From assembly GCA_022709425.1 (NCBI GenBank), contig JAKLIW010000002.1:124001-188000 (forward strand): a stretch of 64,000 bases of DNA, written 5' to 3'. This document shows positions 26,276 to 35,090 of this stretch, one piece after another. A program made the translations under genes and the position numbers. Source of the stretch: a bacterium (GTDB lineage: Bacteria > UBP6 > UBA1177 > JAKLFG01). The notes under the pieces are model-generated. The model saw nothing but the letters and a program-made list of their open reading frames with translations. It had not been told where the DNA came from and ran no database searches. Every line of letters starts with the position of its first letter. The stretch's first letter is position 1.

Positions 26276-26993
26276 CGCGGACCGCCGTGGCTATGAGTTT
26301 TGAAAGTTCCCGGTATATCGCGGAAAGTGGAGCGGAACGCTTGGCGAGGAACGCCGTTTCGGCTTTGACCACGGCGGTGTCGCCGCGCACCGCCGGGCCG
26401 GTAAGACCGGCGATACCGTGCGTCCGGACGCCGGAGATCGACGAGGCGACGAGCTGTTCGAGCAGTGCGTCGGCCTCTTTTTCAGAGAACCCTTCGCGTT
26501 CCAACAATTCAAGTCCTGCGGCGTAGAGATACTGCGTGAAATTCCCGGCGATCACTGCGGCGGTGTGATAGCCGAGTCCCGGTAGCGCGGTGCGGTGGAT
26601 GAAGCGGAAACGGTGTTCGGTCAGGAAGCGGCGGAACGAGGTGTCGTTACGGCCGACCCAGAGGCACAGGATACGCGACAGGTCGGTGGCGCGGTTCACC
26701 GAGGCGAAGGGATGGAGCAGGTGGACCCGGTCGTGGACGACTTGCAGGCCGCCGGCGAAATGGGTTATCCGCAGGCCGGGCGGCACCACGGGGTATATCT
26801 CGCGCAGAACCCGTTCGACCTCGTCGTCGGGGAGGGCGAGGAACAGGCAACCCTTCTTCGGTGGATCGCTCTCCCAGCCGGTGGGCAATATCTCGCAGAG
26901 TTCGTCCTGACGCACGAAATGGTCGGCGAGCGCGCCGCCGACATTGCCGGTCCCGGCGATGTGGATGGAGCAGTCGTGGGCGATAGGTTTCAT
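26256..26993 (-). CDS. DUF2520/Rossmann-like oxidoreductase-type protein
   Basis: A 245-residue protein of the DUF2520 group, related to pyrroline-5-carboxylate reductase and other beta-hydroxyacid-type folds. The dinucleotide site is IHIAGTGNVGGALADHF near residue 10. LHPFASVNRATDL and the family mark LTGPAVRGD (near 208) are present. The substrate is unknown; some relatives sit near pantothenate genes, but no such neighbour is visible. It is five bases from the antiporter gene in the same operon. Confidence 0.8.
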   Translation of the reverse strand: MKPIAHDCSIHIAGTGNVGGALADHFVRQDELCEILPTGWESDPPKKGCLFLALPDDEVERVLREIYPVVPPGLRITHFAGGLQVVHDRVHLLHPFASVNRATDLSRILCLWVGRNDTSFRRFLTEHRFRFIHRTALPGLGYHTAAVIAGNFTQYLYAAGLELLEREGFSEKEADALLEQLVASSISGVRTHGIAGLTGPAVRGDTAVVKAETAFLAKRSAPLSAIYRELSKLIATAVRDGEILP

Positions 26994-26997
26994 ATCG

Positions 26998-27954
26998 TTA
27001 TCCCATCATCAGATAGGCGACATAGAGACCGTAGCAGGCGAAAAGGATCGCGCCGTCGCGTTTCCCGAGCCGCCGGTCATGGTGGCGGTAGACCAGCGCG
27101 AAAAGTACCATCGACGCGAGCGCCGTCACCGACAGGTCGATCGTCGTGCCGCTCGAAAAGGGGAGCGGTCGAATGACCGACGAGACGCCGAGTATCAGGA
27201 AGATATTGAAGATGTTCGAGCCGACGATGTTGCCGATGGCGATGTCGGCGTTCTTCTTGTAGGCGGCCACCATCGAGGTCGCCAGTTCGGGGAGCGATGT
27301 CCCCGCCGCGACGATGGTGAGTCCGATCACCCGTTCGGTCATGCCGAAATAGCGGGCGATCTCGACCGCCGCGTCGACGAGGAATTTGCCGCCGAAAACG
27401 AGCATCGTAAGCCCCGCGACTATCATGGCGATGGAGCGCGGCACGCCGTACATCTTCACCGGCTCCCCTTCATCGGTGCCGGAGCGCGCCGTTTTAAAAG
27501 TATAGCGCAGGAAATAGACGAAGAAGAGGAGCAGGATGATGCCGTCGATGCGGCCGAGCGACGACGGATCGGGTCCGTCGAGCGGCAACGACAGGAACGA
27601 TGCGCCCAGCGGGAAGAGGATGAGCGCCGCGACGAGACTCATCGGGATCTCTTTTTTCACGGTGCTTTCCTGCACCGGCAGGCGGCGTATGAGCGCCGAG
27701 AGGCCCAGTATCGCGAAGATGTTGAAGATGTTCGATCCGAGGACGTTGCCGATAGCGATATCGGTGGTCCCCTGTATGGCCGAGACCACATTGACCACCA
27801 GTTCGGGGGTCGAGGTGCCGAAGGCGACCACGGTCAGACCGATGACGAGGCTCGATATCCCGTAACGTTTGGCGATGGATGCGGCGCCGTCGACCAACCA
27901 CGAGGCGCCGAAGGTGAGGAGGACGAACCCTCCGATGAGCATGAGCAGGGTCAT
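26998..27954 (-). CDS. Calcium/sodium antiporter (CaCA, YrbG type)
   Basis: A 318-residue membrane protein with about ten hydrophobic segments and the two inverted alpha repeats: GTSTPELVVNVVSA...NVLGSNIFNIFAILG and GTSLPELATSMVAA...NIVGSNIFNIFLILG. The Glu and Ser/Thr residues needed for cation binding are kept. Start has GGAG eight bases upstream. In many proteobacteria yrbG neighbours mla genes, and here it directly follows mlaE, which supports a shared envelope-related operon. Confidence 0.92.
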   Translation of the reverse strand: MTLLMLIGGFVLLTFGASWLVDGAASIAKRYGISSLVIGLTVVAFGTSTPELVVNVVSAIQGTTDIAIGNVLGSNIFNIFAILGLSALIRRLPVQESTVKKEIPMSLVAALILFPLGASFLSLPLDGPDPSSLGRIDGIILLLFFVYFLRYTFKTARSGTDEGEPVKMYGVPRSIAMIVAGLTMLVFGGKFLVDAAVEIARYFGMTERVIGLTIVAAGTSLPELATSMVAAYKKNADIAIGNIVGSNIFNIFLILGVSSVIRPLPFSSGTTIDLSVTALASMVLFALVYRHHDRRLGKRDGAILFACYGLYVAYLMMG

Positions 27955-27963
27955 GAAGAACTC

Positions 27964-28995
27964 CTAGGTATAAAGTATCAGCGAATAGACGGCGTCGATG
28001 ACGATCACCATGAAGATGGAGACGACGACCGAATCGGTGGTGGCGCGGCCGACGGCGTCGGCGCCGCCGCGGACATGAAGCCCTTGATAGCAGGCGATGG
28101 CGAGGATGACCCACGCGAAGGTAAGGCTCTTTATGGCGCCCCAGACGATATCCTTCATCCGCATGATGCGGATGATCTGTTCGACGAAGGCGCTGGTCGG
28201 GACGCTGTAGAAGTTCGCGACGATGAGCCCGCCGAAGATACCGGCGAAACAGGCGGCGAGCGTCAGTATCGGCATCGAGAAGGTGAAGGCCCAAAACTTG
28301 GGCACCAGCATGAATTTGAGCGGCCGGACCCCCATGGTCTTGAGGGCGTCGACCTCTTCCATTACCACCATCGTGCCGATCTCGGCGGCGATGGCGCTGC
28401 CGGTGCGCCCCGCGATGATGATGGCGGTCACCAGCGGTCCCAGTTCGGTGAACATCGCGATGCCGATGAGCGTCGAGATGTAGGACTGGCCGCCTAGTTT
28501 CGCCATCTGGATGGCCGCCTGTATCGAAAGGGTGAGGCCGATCAGGAACGACAGGAGCATCACGATGGGGACCGCCTTGTAGCCGATATAAAGTGCGTTG
28601 CGGGTGGTGTCCCATTTAACGATGTGGCGCCGGTCCCAAAGCGACGAAACCGCGTAGTAGAGCATGTCGACGAAGATGATGCAGAACAAGAAGACCTTGT
28701 CTAAAAGCGCGAAGATCGAACCGCCGATGCGGTCGATCAGTTTTTCTTCGGTATGATCGGCCGCCGCCGTTTCGGGGCGGCGGTAGAGAATGTCGGTGAC
28801 GCGGTTCTCGGGCAGTTTCACCTTGCAGGCGCTACAGGAGACGAGCCGCCGGATGAAAGCCTTGGTGGGAGAATCGAGGCGCACCCCTTCAAGATCGAGG
28901 AGTATCTCGTCCTGCCCCTTGATGTCGTGCAGAACGCGGACCAACAGATCGGGGTAATTCTCATACGTGACCGTTTCGGGTATCCGGTAGAGCAT
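27964..28995 (-). CDS. mlaE: MlaE-type ABC transporter permease with N-terminal STAS-like domain
   Basis: A 343-residue inner-membrane permease for phospholipid transport between the membranes. The first 90 residues (EILLDLEGVRLDSPTKAFI) look like a STAS domain, a known variant of the family. The MlaE core shows SIQAAIQMAKLGGQSYIS, ITAIIIAGRTGSAIAAEIGTM and EEVDALKTMGVRPLKFML. The ATPase (MlaF) is not in the window, and the MCE subunit is encoded 19 kb away at 47444. Spacing to the oxidoreductase gene is two bases. Confidence 0.92.
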   Translation of the reverse strand: MLYRIPETVTYENYPDLLVRVLHDIKGQDEILLDLEGVRLDSPTKAFIRRLVSCSACKVKLPENRVTDILYRRPETAAADHTEEKLIDRIGGSIFALLDKVFLFCIIFVDMLYYAVSSLWDRRHIVKWDTTRNALYIGYKAVPIVMLLSFLIGLTLSIQAAIQMAKLGGQSYISTLIGIAMFTELGPLVTAIIIAGRTGSAIAAEIGTMVVMEEVDALKTMGVRPLKFMLVPKFWAFTFSMPILTLAACFAGIFGGLIVANFYSVPTSAFVEQIIRIMRMKDIVWGAIKSLTFAWVILAIACYQGLHVRGGADAVGRATTDSVVVSIFMVIVIDAVYSLILYT

Positions 28996-28997
28996 GG

Positions 28998-30491
28998 TTA
29001 CGCCTCGGTGGTCGTGAAGGGCTTCCCGTCGCGGGCGCAGAGTATCTGGATAAGGCTACGTCCCTGCATCGCCGCCGGGGGCAGTCCGCCGCCCGGGGTG
29101 GTCCACTGGCCGATCATGTGGAAGTTCCTGAGGCCCGGCAGTTCGGTCGGTATCTTCCATTTAAAGGTCTTGACCGTCGGCGCCCAGCCTTCCCACGCGC
29201 CGCGCCAGTTGGCGGTGTAGCGGACATAGGTCATCGGGGTGGCCACATCGCGCACCTCCACCTCGCCGCCGATGCCGGGATACCAGCGTTCGAGGAGTGC
29301 GATGAGGTCGTCGGCCGCTTTCACCTTTTCCTTTTCGTAGGCGGGGCGGTCGGCGGTATAGAGTTTTTCCCAGTGGTCGTAATCGGTGAAGAGATAGCAG
29401 ACGATGACGCTTTTCCCCGCCGGAGCGAATGAGGGGTCGAAACTGTAGTTCTGCACCGTTACCGCCGGTTGCGGCAGGCCGCCGATGATGATCGGCTGAT
29501 CGAGTACCCGGGCCACCGTGTGAGGATCGGCGCGCAGATCGCGCCGGATGCCGAGCGATATCTGGAGCGTCGCCGGAAAGAGTATCGGGTCGGCGTAGTA
29601 ACGCTTCAGCTTTTTGGTGAGATACTTTCCTTCGAGCAGGTTGAAAAGGGTCGAATGGCCGTCGGCCGCCGAGATGACGATGTCGCCGCGATGCGTCGTC
29701 CCATCGGAAAGTTCGATGCCGACCGCGACGCCATTCTCGACGGTGATGCCCGCCACCTTCTTGCCGAGATGGATCGTGCCGCCGAGCGACTCGTACCGTT
29801 TCTTGAGATTCAGCGCGAAGGGGAGCGAACCGCCCTCGGGGACCCCGGCGGTCTTATTGTGCATCCAGGCCATGGTGATGGCGAAAAAGCCGAGTGCGAA
29901 ACCGTCGATGGGGAAAATGGTAGAGAACGCGGTGCGGAGCGTCGGGTTCTTGAACCGGCGGGCGAAATCGGTCATCGGGGTGGAAAGGAGGCGCATCATC
30001 TCGCCGAGGAACGGGAACATCTTGATCCCGTAGCGGACCCATTCGGCGACGGTGAACAGTGCGGTCGGTTTGAGGACCGCCATCTCGAGCCGCGTCAGTT
30101 TGCGGATGCTCTTCGCCAGTCTCTGTATCTCCCTTTCATCCTCGGGGGCGAGTTCCAGCAGGTGTTTTTCGAACCGGTCGATATCGGTGTAGAAGTGGAC
30201 CGTCTTGCCGCCGATATGCAACTGGACGAACTGTTCGTGGTCGTATATCTTCTTTTCCTTGATGGCGCCGAGTTCCTTCCAGATGGTGTGGAAGTCGTTG
30301 CCCGGCTTGGAGCCGACCAGCCAGTGGATACAGCCGTCGAAGATATAATCGCCGCGTTTCCACGCGGTGCAGACGCCGCCGGGGATGGTGTGCATCTCGA
30401 ATATCTCGGTGTCGTAGCCGTTCATTTGGCCGTAGATACCGGCCGACAGACCCGCGCCGCCGCCGCCGATGATGAGCAGTTTCTTCGCCAT
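28998..30491 (-). CDS. FAD-dependent phytoene desaturase/retinol saturase-like oxidoreductase
   Basis: A 497-residue flavoprotein of the CrtI/carotenoid-isomerase/retinol saturase superfamily. It begins with the dinucleotide fold KKLLIIGGGGAGLSAGIYGQ and the second signature EMHTIPGGVCTAWKRGDY, and ends with a C-terminal FAD contact region including IGQWTTPGGGLPPAAMQGR. It heads the mlaE operon with a strong GGGAGGAA site. The substrate is unknown; no carotenoid genes are nearby, so a lipid or quinone-type substrate is equally possible. Confidence 0.82.
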   Translation of the reverse strand: MAKKLLIIGGGGAGLSAGIYGQMNGYDTEIFEMHTIPGGVCTAWKRGDYIFDGCIHWLVGSKPGNDFHTIWKELGAIKEKKIYDHEQFVQLHIGGKTVHFYTDIDRFEKHLLELAPEDEREIQRLAKSIRKLTRLEMAVLKPTALFTVAEWVRYGIKMFPFLGEMMRLLSTPMTDFARRFKNPTLRTAFSTIFPIDGFALGFFAITMAWMHNKTAGVPEGGSLPFALNLKKRYESLGGTIHLGKKVAGITVENGVAVGIELSDGTTHRGDIVISAADGHSTLFNLLEGKYLTKKLKRYYADPILFPATLQISLGIRRDLRADPHTVARVLDQPIIIGGLPQPAVTVQNYSFDPSFAPAGKSVIVCYLFTDYDHWEKLYTADRPAYEKEKVKAADDLIALLERWYPGIGGEVEVRDVATPMTYVRYTANWRGAWEGWAPTVKTFKWKIPTELPGLRNFHMIGQWTTPGGGLPPAAMQGRSLIQILCARDGKPFTTTEA

Positions 30492-30523
30492 GCGTTCCTC
30501 CCGGTGCGATCGTCAAAAGGCGC

Positions 30524-30922
30524 TTACTTCACCACTGCGTGTAAAGAAAGTTCCTCGATGAAGCGGAAATCTTTCGTGTTATAGGTGAAGAGGGGCAAAC
30601 GGTGAATGATAGCGGTCGCCGCGATGACGGCATCGGGTATCTGGAGTCCGTGACTTTTGGCGTATCGTTCGATGAGCATCGTTGCGAGGTCCGAAATATC
30701 GGGAGTTATTGGGAAGAGTTCCAGCGCGGCAAGGTGTTTCTTTATCTTGGCGAGTTCGCTTTTGTTCAAGGCGCCGTAGTAAAGCTCCATGACCGTTATG
30801 GCGCTGACGGCTATGGTGTCGAGTCCTATCTTTTGAAGCGCCGCGATGGTGCGGGGCTCACCTTTGAAGGCTTCGATGATTATATTGGTGTCGCAGAGGG
30901 TTAGTGCGCTGCTCTTTGCCAT
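30524..30922 (-). CDS. vapC: VapC-family PIN toxin
   Basis: A 132-residue PIN ribonuclease. The acidic metal site is visible: D in LCDTNIIIEAFKG near residue 10, E in TVMELYYGAL near 46, D in QIPDAVIAATAI near 97 and the C-terminal YNTKDF. It overlaps the upstream antitoxin gene by 22 bases, the usual toxin-antitoxin arrangement. The RNA target is unknown. Confidence 0.87.
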   Translation of the reverse strand: MAKSSALTLCDTNIIIEAFKGEPRTIAALQKIGLDTIAVSAITVMELYYGALNKSELAKIKKHLAALELFPITPDISDLATMLIERYAKSHGLQIPDAVIAATAIIHRLPLFTYNTKDFRFIEELSLHAVVK

Positions 30923-31116
30923 GCCTGTTCTCTGATCGATCCGATGGTGATGTCGCGTTTTTTCCAGATGCCGAAGAGTTCGGCGAACGAGCCGCTTTTA
31001 GTCTTTTTGTCGTTCCGGCGTTCGCGCCGTATCTTGATGAAGTCGAGTTGGCTGAGAAACTTGAGCAGTATCTCGGCCTTGCTCATGTCGGCGATGTCCA
31101 CGATGACCCGTTCCAT
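30901..31116 (-). CDS. Putative VapB-like antitoxin
   Basis: A 71-residue protein directly upstream of and overlapping vapC. The start MERVIVDIADMSKAEILLKF has a perfect GGAGG site and lies below a good promoter whose -35 box covers the only longer start (31170). Central residues are basic (RRERRNDKKTK). The C-terminal IWKKRDITIGSIREQAW is the sort of short segment antitoxins use to bind the toxin. I do not recognise a standard DNA-binding fold. Confidence 0.7.
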   Translation of the reverse strand: MERVIVDIADMSKAEILLKFLSQLDFIKIRRERRNDKKTKSGSFAELFGIWKKRDITIGSIREQAWQRAAH

Positions 31117-31141
31117 AGCGACCTCCTTCGGTAGCTTGCCA

Positions 31142-31170
31142 ATACTACTCGCAAATGGGGGCCATTGCAA
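31142..31170 (-). promoter_or_regulatory. Putative sigma70 promoter of the vapBC-like operon
   Basis: Minus strand TTGCAA, 17 bp, TAGTAT, 25 bases upstream of the antitoxin ATG. Confidence 0.6.
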
Positions 31171-31245
31171 GCAAAAAGTCGCGTCATGTTGAGTTGGAAA
31201 GAGAATGCTGTTGATGGCTATTCTACTTGTTCCTTGTTCGATTAC

Positions 31246-32955
31246 TTATCCTTCCTCGTTCAGAAATGCTCCCCTAAAGCCTACCCGTCCTTTTCCATTT
31301 TTCTGCTTGAACCCGATCTCTTCCTTGCACAACTCCAGCAACTCCGTTACTCCTTCCTTTGGCCGAAATAGGCGTCCGATGAGTACCCGCCGGGCGACAT
31401 TCTCTATCTGGCCCCCCGACAGCTCGAACTCCGCGAGCACCTCGGCCGTCTCCTCATCAAGGCGCGGAAGTTTCGCCCGCCAGATCGCCTTTCTGATCGC
31501 CTCCGACGGCTTCGGGAACTCCAGCTTGTAAAGGAACCGCCGGCTGAAGGCGTCATCCATGTTCTCTATCAGGTTGGTCGTCGCAAAGAGTATCCCCTGA
31601 AACTTCTCTAACTCCTCCAGCAGGATGTTCTGCATAGCGTTATTCATCATATCGACACTACGACTTGTTTGCATCCGACGGTTCAGTAATGCGTCCGCCT
31701 CATTGATGAGCAGTATCGGCTCGACCGGCAACTCTTCCCGCGCCCGTGCATATTCGGAGAATATCTTCTTGGTATTCTTCTCCGACTCTCCCACCCACAT
31801 ATCGCGTATTTGACTGACACTTACTTGCAGGACATCCCGGTCGCACCGCTTCGCGATCTCATGGACCGACGCCGTCTTGCCGGTTCCCGGACTTCCGTGG
31901 AACAGGATGGTGAGCCCCTGCGGCATCTTCAGGTCTTTCAATTCCTTCCTGATCCGGGCAAACCCCTTGGTGGTTACCGCATCGCAGACCGTCCCGATCT
32001 CGTCGGCCAACCGCCCGTCGAGAAGTATCTTCTCATGGAACGAATCGACCGATAGAAATTCAAGGACGCTGGAGGAGAAATAGCGTCGTTTCTCTTCCGG
32101 CGCTTCTTCGGTGTCATCAAAAAAGAGTTTCCGTGCCACCGTATCGGAAAGCAGTATCGAAGTGGTGCTCCTGAAGGCGCTTCGTTGCCGCTCATCGAGG
32201 ACCAGCACCTTTTCTTGAAGGAGCACAAGTTCCTTTTTCATGATCCGGCGAAGGAAACGCGCTCTTTCCGCAAGGTTGTCCCCGTAGAGTGCTTTGCAGA
32301 TATCCTGCAACGGCAGGGTGTCGTTCCCGTTCAGTTTCCGTTCCGCCGCGAGGAGAAAAACTATCGCTTCATAGGGACAAGTCCGTTTCAGGTACGGAAA
32401 GAGAAGATTGGTGTCGGGTACTCGTCGAATTAGTTGTTCCATCTCCCGCGTGAAGGCTTCGGGAGGATCTTCGTCGGGCTCGTGTCCTTTGAAGATATTG
32501 GCGGCCGCGCTGATGACCGCATACATGTTCGCCATGTCGCAGTCGCTCGTTTGATCCCGTCCAAAGAGAATAAAACTTGCGACTTGCTCGTTGACATCGA
32601 AAGGCGGGTTGAAGGGGTCGTGATGCCGCTGTCGGTTTGACTGCAAGAGCAACTTGCGGGCGATCAGCCGGTTGACGATATCCAGCACCTGCAACTGTTC
32701 CTTGGTCAAAAGGCCCAGCTCTGAGGATAGCATTGAGAACGGGAGCGTTTTTTCATGCTTCATGAATAGGACCGCCAACACATAGAGCAGGCGTGCTTCG
32801 CTATCGGCGATATCGAACCGTTTCTTCACTTCCCGGAGACAGGGGTTCTTGTAGAATTTGCCGTAGCCCCGGATGGGGAGGCCCAAGAGAAATTCTTTGG
32901 TTCGTGGCATCTTCTCAATGAACTCGTCTCGTGTCGCCTGAGATGTCTGTGCCAT
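31246..32955 (-). CDS. AAA+ ATPase (FtsH/CDC48-like core), accessory island
   Basis: A 569-residue protein. Residues 1-330 are helical and unrecognised; the AAA+ core follows. Walker A is GSPGTGKT at 354-361 and a pore-type segment IRDMWVGES is near 383-391. Walker B is ILLINEAD at 414-421, with Asn where most AAA+ proteins have Asp, as I recall for one branch of small AAA proteins. Sensor 1 is ATTN and an Arg-finger region is DAFSRRFLYKLEF. GGAG precedes ATG 32955. It is the last gene of the minus-strand island run, 86 bases after the WYL gene. The role is probably remodelling of a protein or nucleic-acid complex. Confidence 0.75.
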   Translation of the reverse strand: MAQTSQATRDEFIEKMPRTKEFLLGLPIRGYGKFYKNPCLREVKKRFDIADSEARLLYVLAVLFMKHEKTLPFSMLSSELGLLTKEQLQVLDIVNRLIARKLLLQSNRQRHHDPFNPPFDVNEQVASFILFGRDQTSDCDMANMYAVISAAANIFKGHEPDEDPPEAFTREMEQLIRRVPDTNLLFPYLKRTCPYEAIVFLLAAERKLNGNDTLPLQDICKALYGDNLAERARFLRRIMKKELVLLQEKVLVLDERQRSAFRSTTSILLSDTVARKLFFDDTEEAPEEKRRYFSSSVLEFLSVDSFHEKILLDGRLADEIGTVCDAVTTKGFARIRKELKDLKMPQGLTILFHGSPGTGKTASVHEIAKRCDRDVLQVSVSQIRDMWVGESEKNTKKIFSEYARAREELPVEPILLINEADALLNRRMQTSRSVDMMNNAMQNILLEELEKFQGILFATTNLIENMDDAFSRRFLYKLEFPKPSEAIRKAIWRAKLPRLDEETAEVLAEFELSGGQIENVARRVLIGRLFRPKEGVTELLELCKEEIGFKQKNGKGRVGFRGAFLNEEG

Positions 32956-33004
32956 ACACTTCTCCTTCTTCAAATGACCACGGAAGAAGTATATCGGATG
33001 GTGT

Positions 33005-33021
33005 GGGACGCAGAATGTCCC
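33005..33021. repeat. Short palindrome GGGAC-GCAGAAT-GTCCC
   Basis: A 5-bp stem with a seven-base loop between the WYL and AAA+ genes. The same core with a longer stem recurs at 36641-36665. The two copies are 3.6 kb apart and bracket three genes. Confidence 0.55.
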
Positions 33022-33041
33022 TGTAGAAAAGAAATCGGGAA

Positions 33042-33992
33042 CTATCCTTTCGGCAACAGCCGGACGCCCTCTTGGAGCCGCTTCATCCAATACTGCCGGA
33101 ACTCTTCGGGAGCTACCGCTTCGGCGTGCGGGGTGAATCCGAGGACATGGTAGGTTATTTCGGTAAAGTCGCTGACTGGCAAGGTCAATTCAACGCAGGG
33201 CTTGCCGTCGCAGGTCTTTTCGATGAACTTCTGCTTGGGATGCCAGACGCGGTTTTTCACCAGAGGAATGACCGGGCCGTGGAACCGGATCGTCACCTCG
33301 GTCGCCTCGGCCAGTTTGAAAATGCCATAACCCTTATGCAAATGCTTTTCCAATAGGTCTTCGTCTATCTTCTTCTTGAAGGGTTCTCCGGTATCGGTCA
33401 CCTCGGTCATGCGCGACAACATAAAGGTGCGCACCTCCTTCGAGGCGCGACACCACGCGAGAATGTACCACTTGCCCGAGTAGTTGATGAGATGCCACGG
33501 CTCAATGGTCCGCGCCGAATACTCGCCCGCCGCATTGCTATAGGTAACGGCAAGCGCTGTGTGCGACCGCATAGCCGAGAGGACCGTGCGGAGCAGTTCT
33601 TCCGGCACCCGCTCGTGGTCCGAAAGCTCATAGGTGATGCGCCCGAGAAGCGGCTGATACTCGGAGAGCAGTTTTTCTTCGATACCCTCAAGCAACTCCC
33701 GCGACACGATGGGCATGAGCGAAAGGTTCTCGGCGATCCGCTCCGCAAAGACATAGAAGAGGAGCATCTTCTCATCGGCATAGTCGAAGATGTCCCACGG
33801 CTTCTTGTAGTAGTATCCGCCCTTTTCGCGCGAATAGATGAGCGGTGCCTTGAGGTACAGGCGCATATACTCGATATCGCGCTTCACCTGCCGGTCGCTG
33901 ACCTCCATATCCTCGGCCACTTCGCGGACACTGCAATATCCCTTGCGCCGTATCTCGCGGTGGATGTGAATGATGCGCTGAGTGTTGGCCAT
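33042..33992 (-). CDS. WYL-domain transcriptional regulator
   Basis: A 316-residue regulator. The N-terminal helix-turn-helix (residues 1-55: RRKGYCSVREVAEDMEVSDR) is followed by a WYL domain (residues 140-215: SARTIEPWHLINYSGKWYIL, AWCRASKEVRTF) and a WCX C-terminal extension. WYL proteins sense ligands, probably nucleotides or nucleic-acid fragments, and often control anti-phage operons. It sits inside the island run, 29 bases from the repeat-protein gene, so it may control the whole cluster. Confidence 0.88.
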   Translation of the reverse strand: MANTQRIIHIHREIRRKGYCSVREVAEDMEVSDRQVKRDIEYMRLYLKAPLIYSREKGGYYYKKPWDIFDYADEKMLLFYVFAERIAENLSLMPIVSRELLEGIEEKLLSEYQPLLGRITYELSDHERVPEELLRTVLSAMRSHTALAVTYSNAAGEYSARTIEPWHLINYSGKWYILAWCRASKEVRTFMLSRMTEVTDTGEPFKKKIDEDLLEKHLHKGYGIFKLAEATEVTIRFHGPVIPLVKNRVWHPKQKFIEKTCDGKPCVELTLPVSDFTEITYHVLGFTPHAEAVAPEEFRQYWMKRLQEGVRLLPKG

Positions 33993-34021
33993 GGAGTTTT
34001 CTTCTTAGGCTCCGCTCCGGT

Positions 34022-35002
34022 TCAGGCTTTTATCATCGCCAACAGCGCGTCACGCCATTTGGTCAACAGTTTTGTTCCTTCTTCCATTGATGTATTAAAG
34101 TCTTTTTTCCAATACTCTTCGGTATAATCGTTGTCATCAAACCATTTCTGAATAGTTTCTGCTATATCTCCGTTGGATTCTTCGGAAATCGCCTTGAAAA
34201 GATGATCTAAAAGCAGTTGTGATCTAACCGGGTCCAATTTCAAACGGAAGATGCTTTCTTCGACGCGCCAATCAGCATTTCGACCTTGCTCTTCTTCATG
34301 CTCGATTATTGTAGCGTCTCTGATGATCTCGAGTACTTCCTCATTTGATTTTGCTTTGTCAAAATACTTCCGGTATTTTCCATTGTCTCCTCGTGGAAAG
34401 CTTTGCTCGATGATTTGATTTAAAACCGTCTTTTCTTCTTTTTTCAGAAACATCTGGGGCCTGGGCTTGGGTGGTTCCGCTTGCTTGTCCCCGCTAGAGC
34501 CTCTGTCTTTATCATCTCTGTCTTTCAGCCAGTTCTTCTGTTTCTCAATCTCCATGTCATGTTTTGCTAAAAGTTCTGTGAGGCGTTGCGGGTTTGCGGT
34601 AAAATATCGTACAAACATCTTTAAGAATTCCACGATAGGGGCGGAAGCATCCACATGAAGCCTTTTGCAAGTCTCATAGTACGGCAAGAACAGTTTGAGT
34701 TCTATGCTCAAGCTAGATACAAGATGGTCGTTTACATTGTCATCAACAACTTCTTCGACATCGATCTTCTCTTCGAGGTACTTCCGGTCATCTTCGTAAT
34801 GCTTCACGAACATTTCTATAAACTCTTGAACCGGCGCAAAATAATGCATATCCAACTTTTTGCATAGTTCACGATAGGGTGCGAATGTCCTATGCCGTAT
34901 TGACAGCGTCTGCGACGCAAAAGAGTCTCGCGCATGAATCCCAACTATTTTCTCGAAGTCGATCTTCATCTTATCAAGCGAAACAGTGCTCTGCTTTGTC
35001 AT
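34022..35002 (-). CDS. Hypothetical protein with a duplicated 48-residue module
   Basis: A 326-residue protein of unknown family. Two modules align at residues 32-79 and 97-145, sharing LSI, F-PY-E-CK-L, AP--EF--MFV and a basic/acidic end. A charged linker (near 155-180, KDRDDKDRGSSGDK) leads to a C-terminal domain of about 150 residues rich in acidic helices. No catalytic motif was found. ATG 35002 has GGAGGG five bases upstream and is preferred to 35014. It is notably AT-richer than the core genome. It may be an adaptor or sensor of the island. Confidence 0.62.
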   Translation of the reverse strand: MTKQSTVSLDKMKIDFEKIVGIHARDSFASQTLSIRHRTFAPYRELCKKLDMHYFAPVQEFIEMFVKHYEDDRKYLEEKIDVEEVVDDNVNDHLVSSLSIELKLFLPYYETCKRLHVDASAPIVEFLKMFVRYFTANPQRLTELLAKHDMEIEKQKNWLKDRDDKDRGSSGDKQAEPPKPRPQMFLKKEEKTVLNQIIEQSFPRGDNGKYRKYFDKAKSNEEVLEIIRDATIIEHEEEQGRNADWRVEESIFRLKLDPVRSQLLLDHLFKAISEESNGDIAETIQKWFDDNDYTEEYWKKDFNTSMEEGTKLLTKWRDALLAMIKA

Positions 35003-35090
35003 GTAACCCTCCATTTGTTGCGCTCTCTTTTGGCATCCCTTCGAGTCGGAGCCCCGGTCTCTGCTTCTATCAGAGCTAACCCCATGCGTG

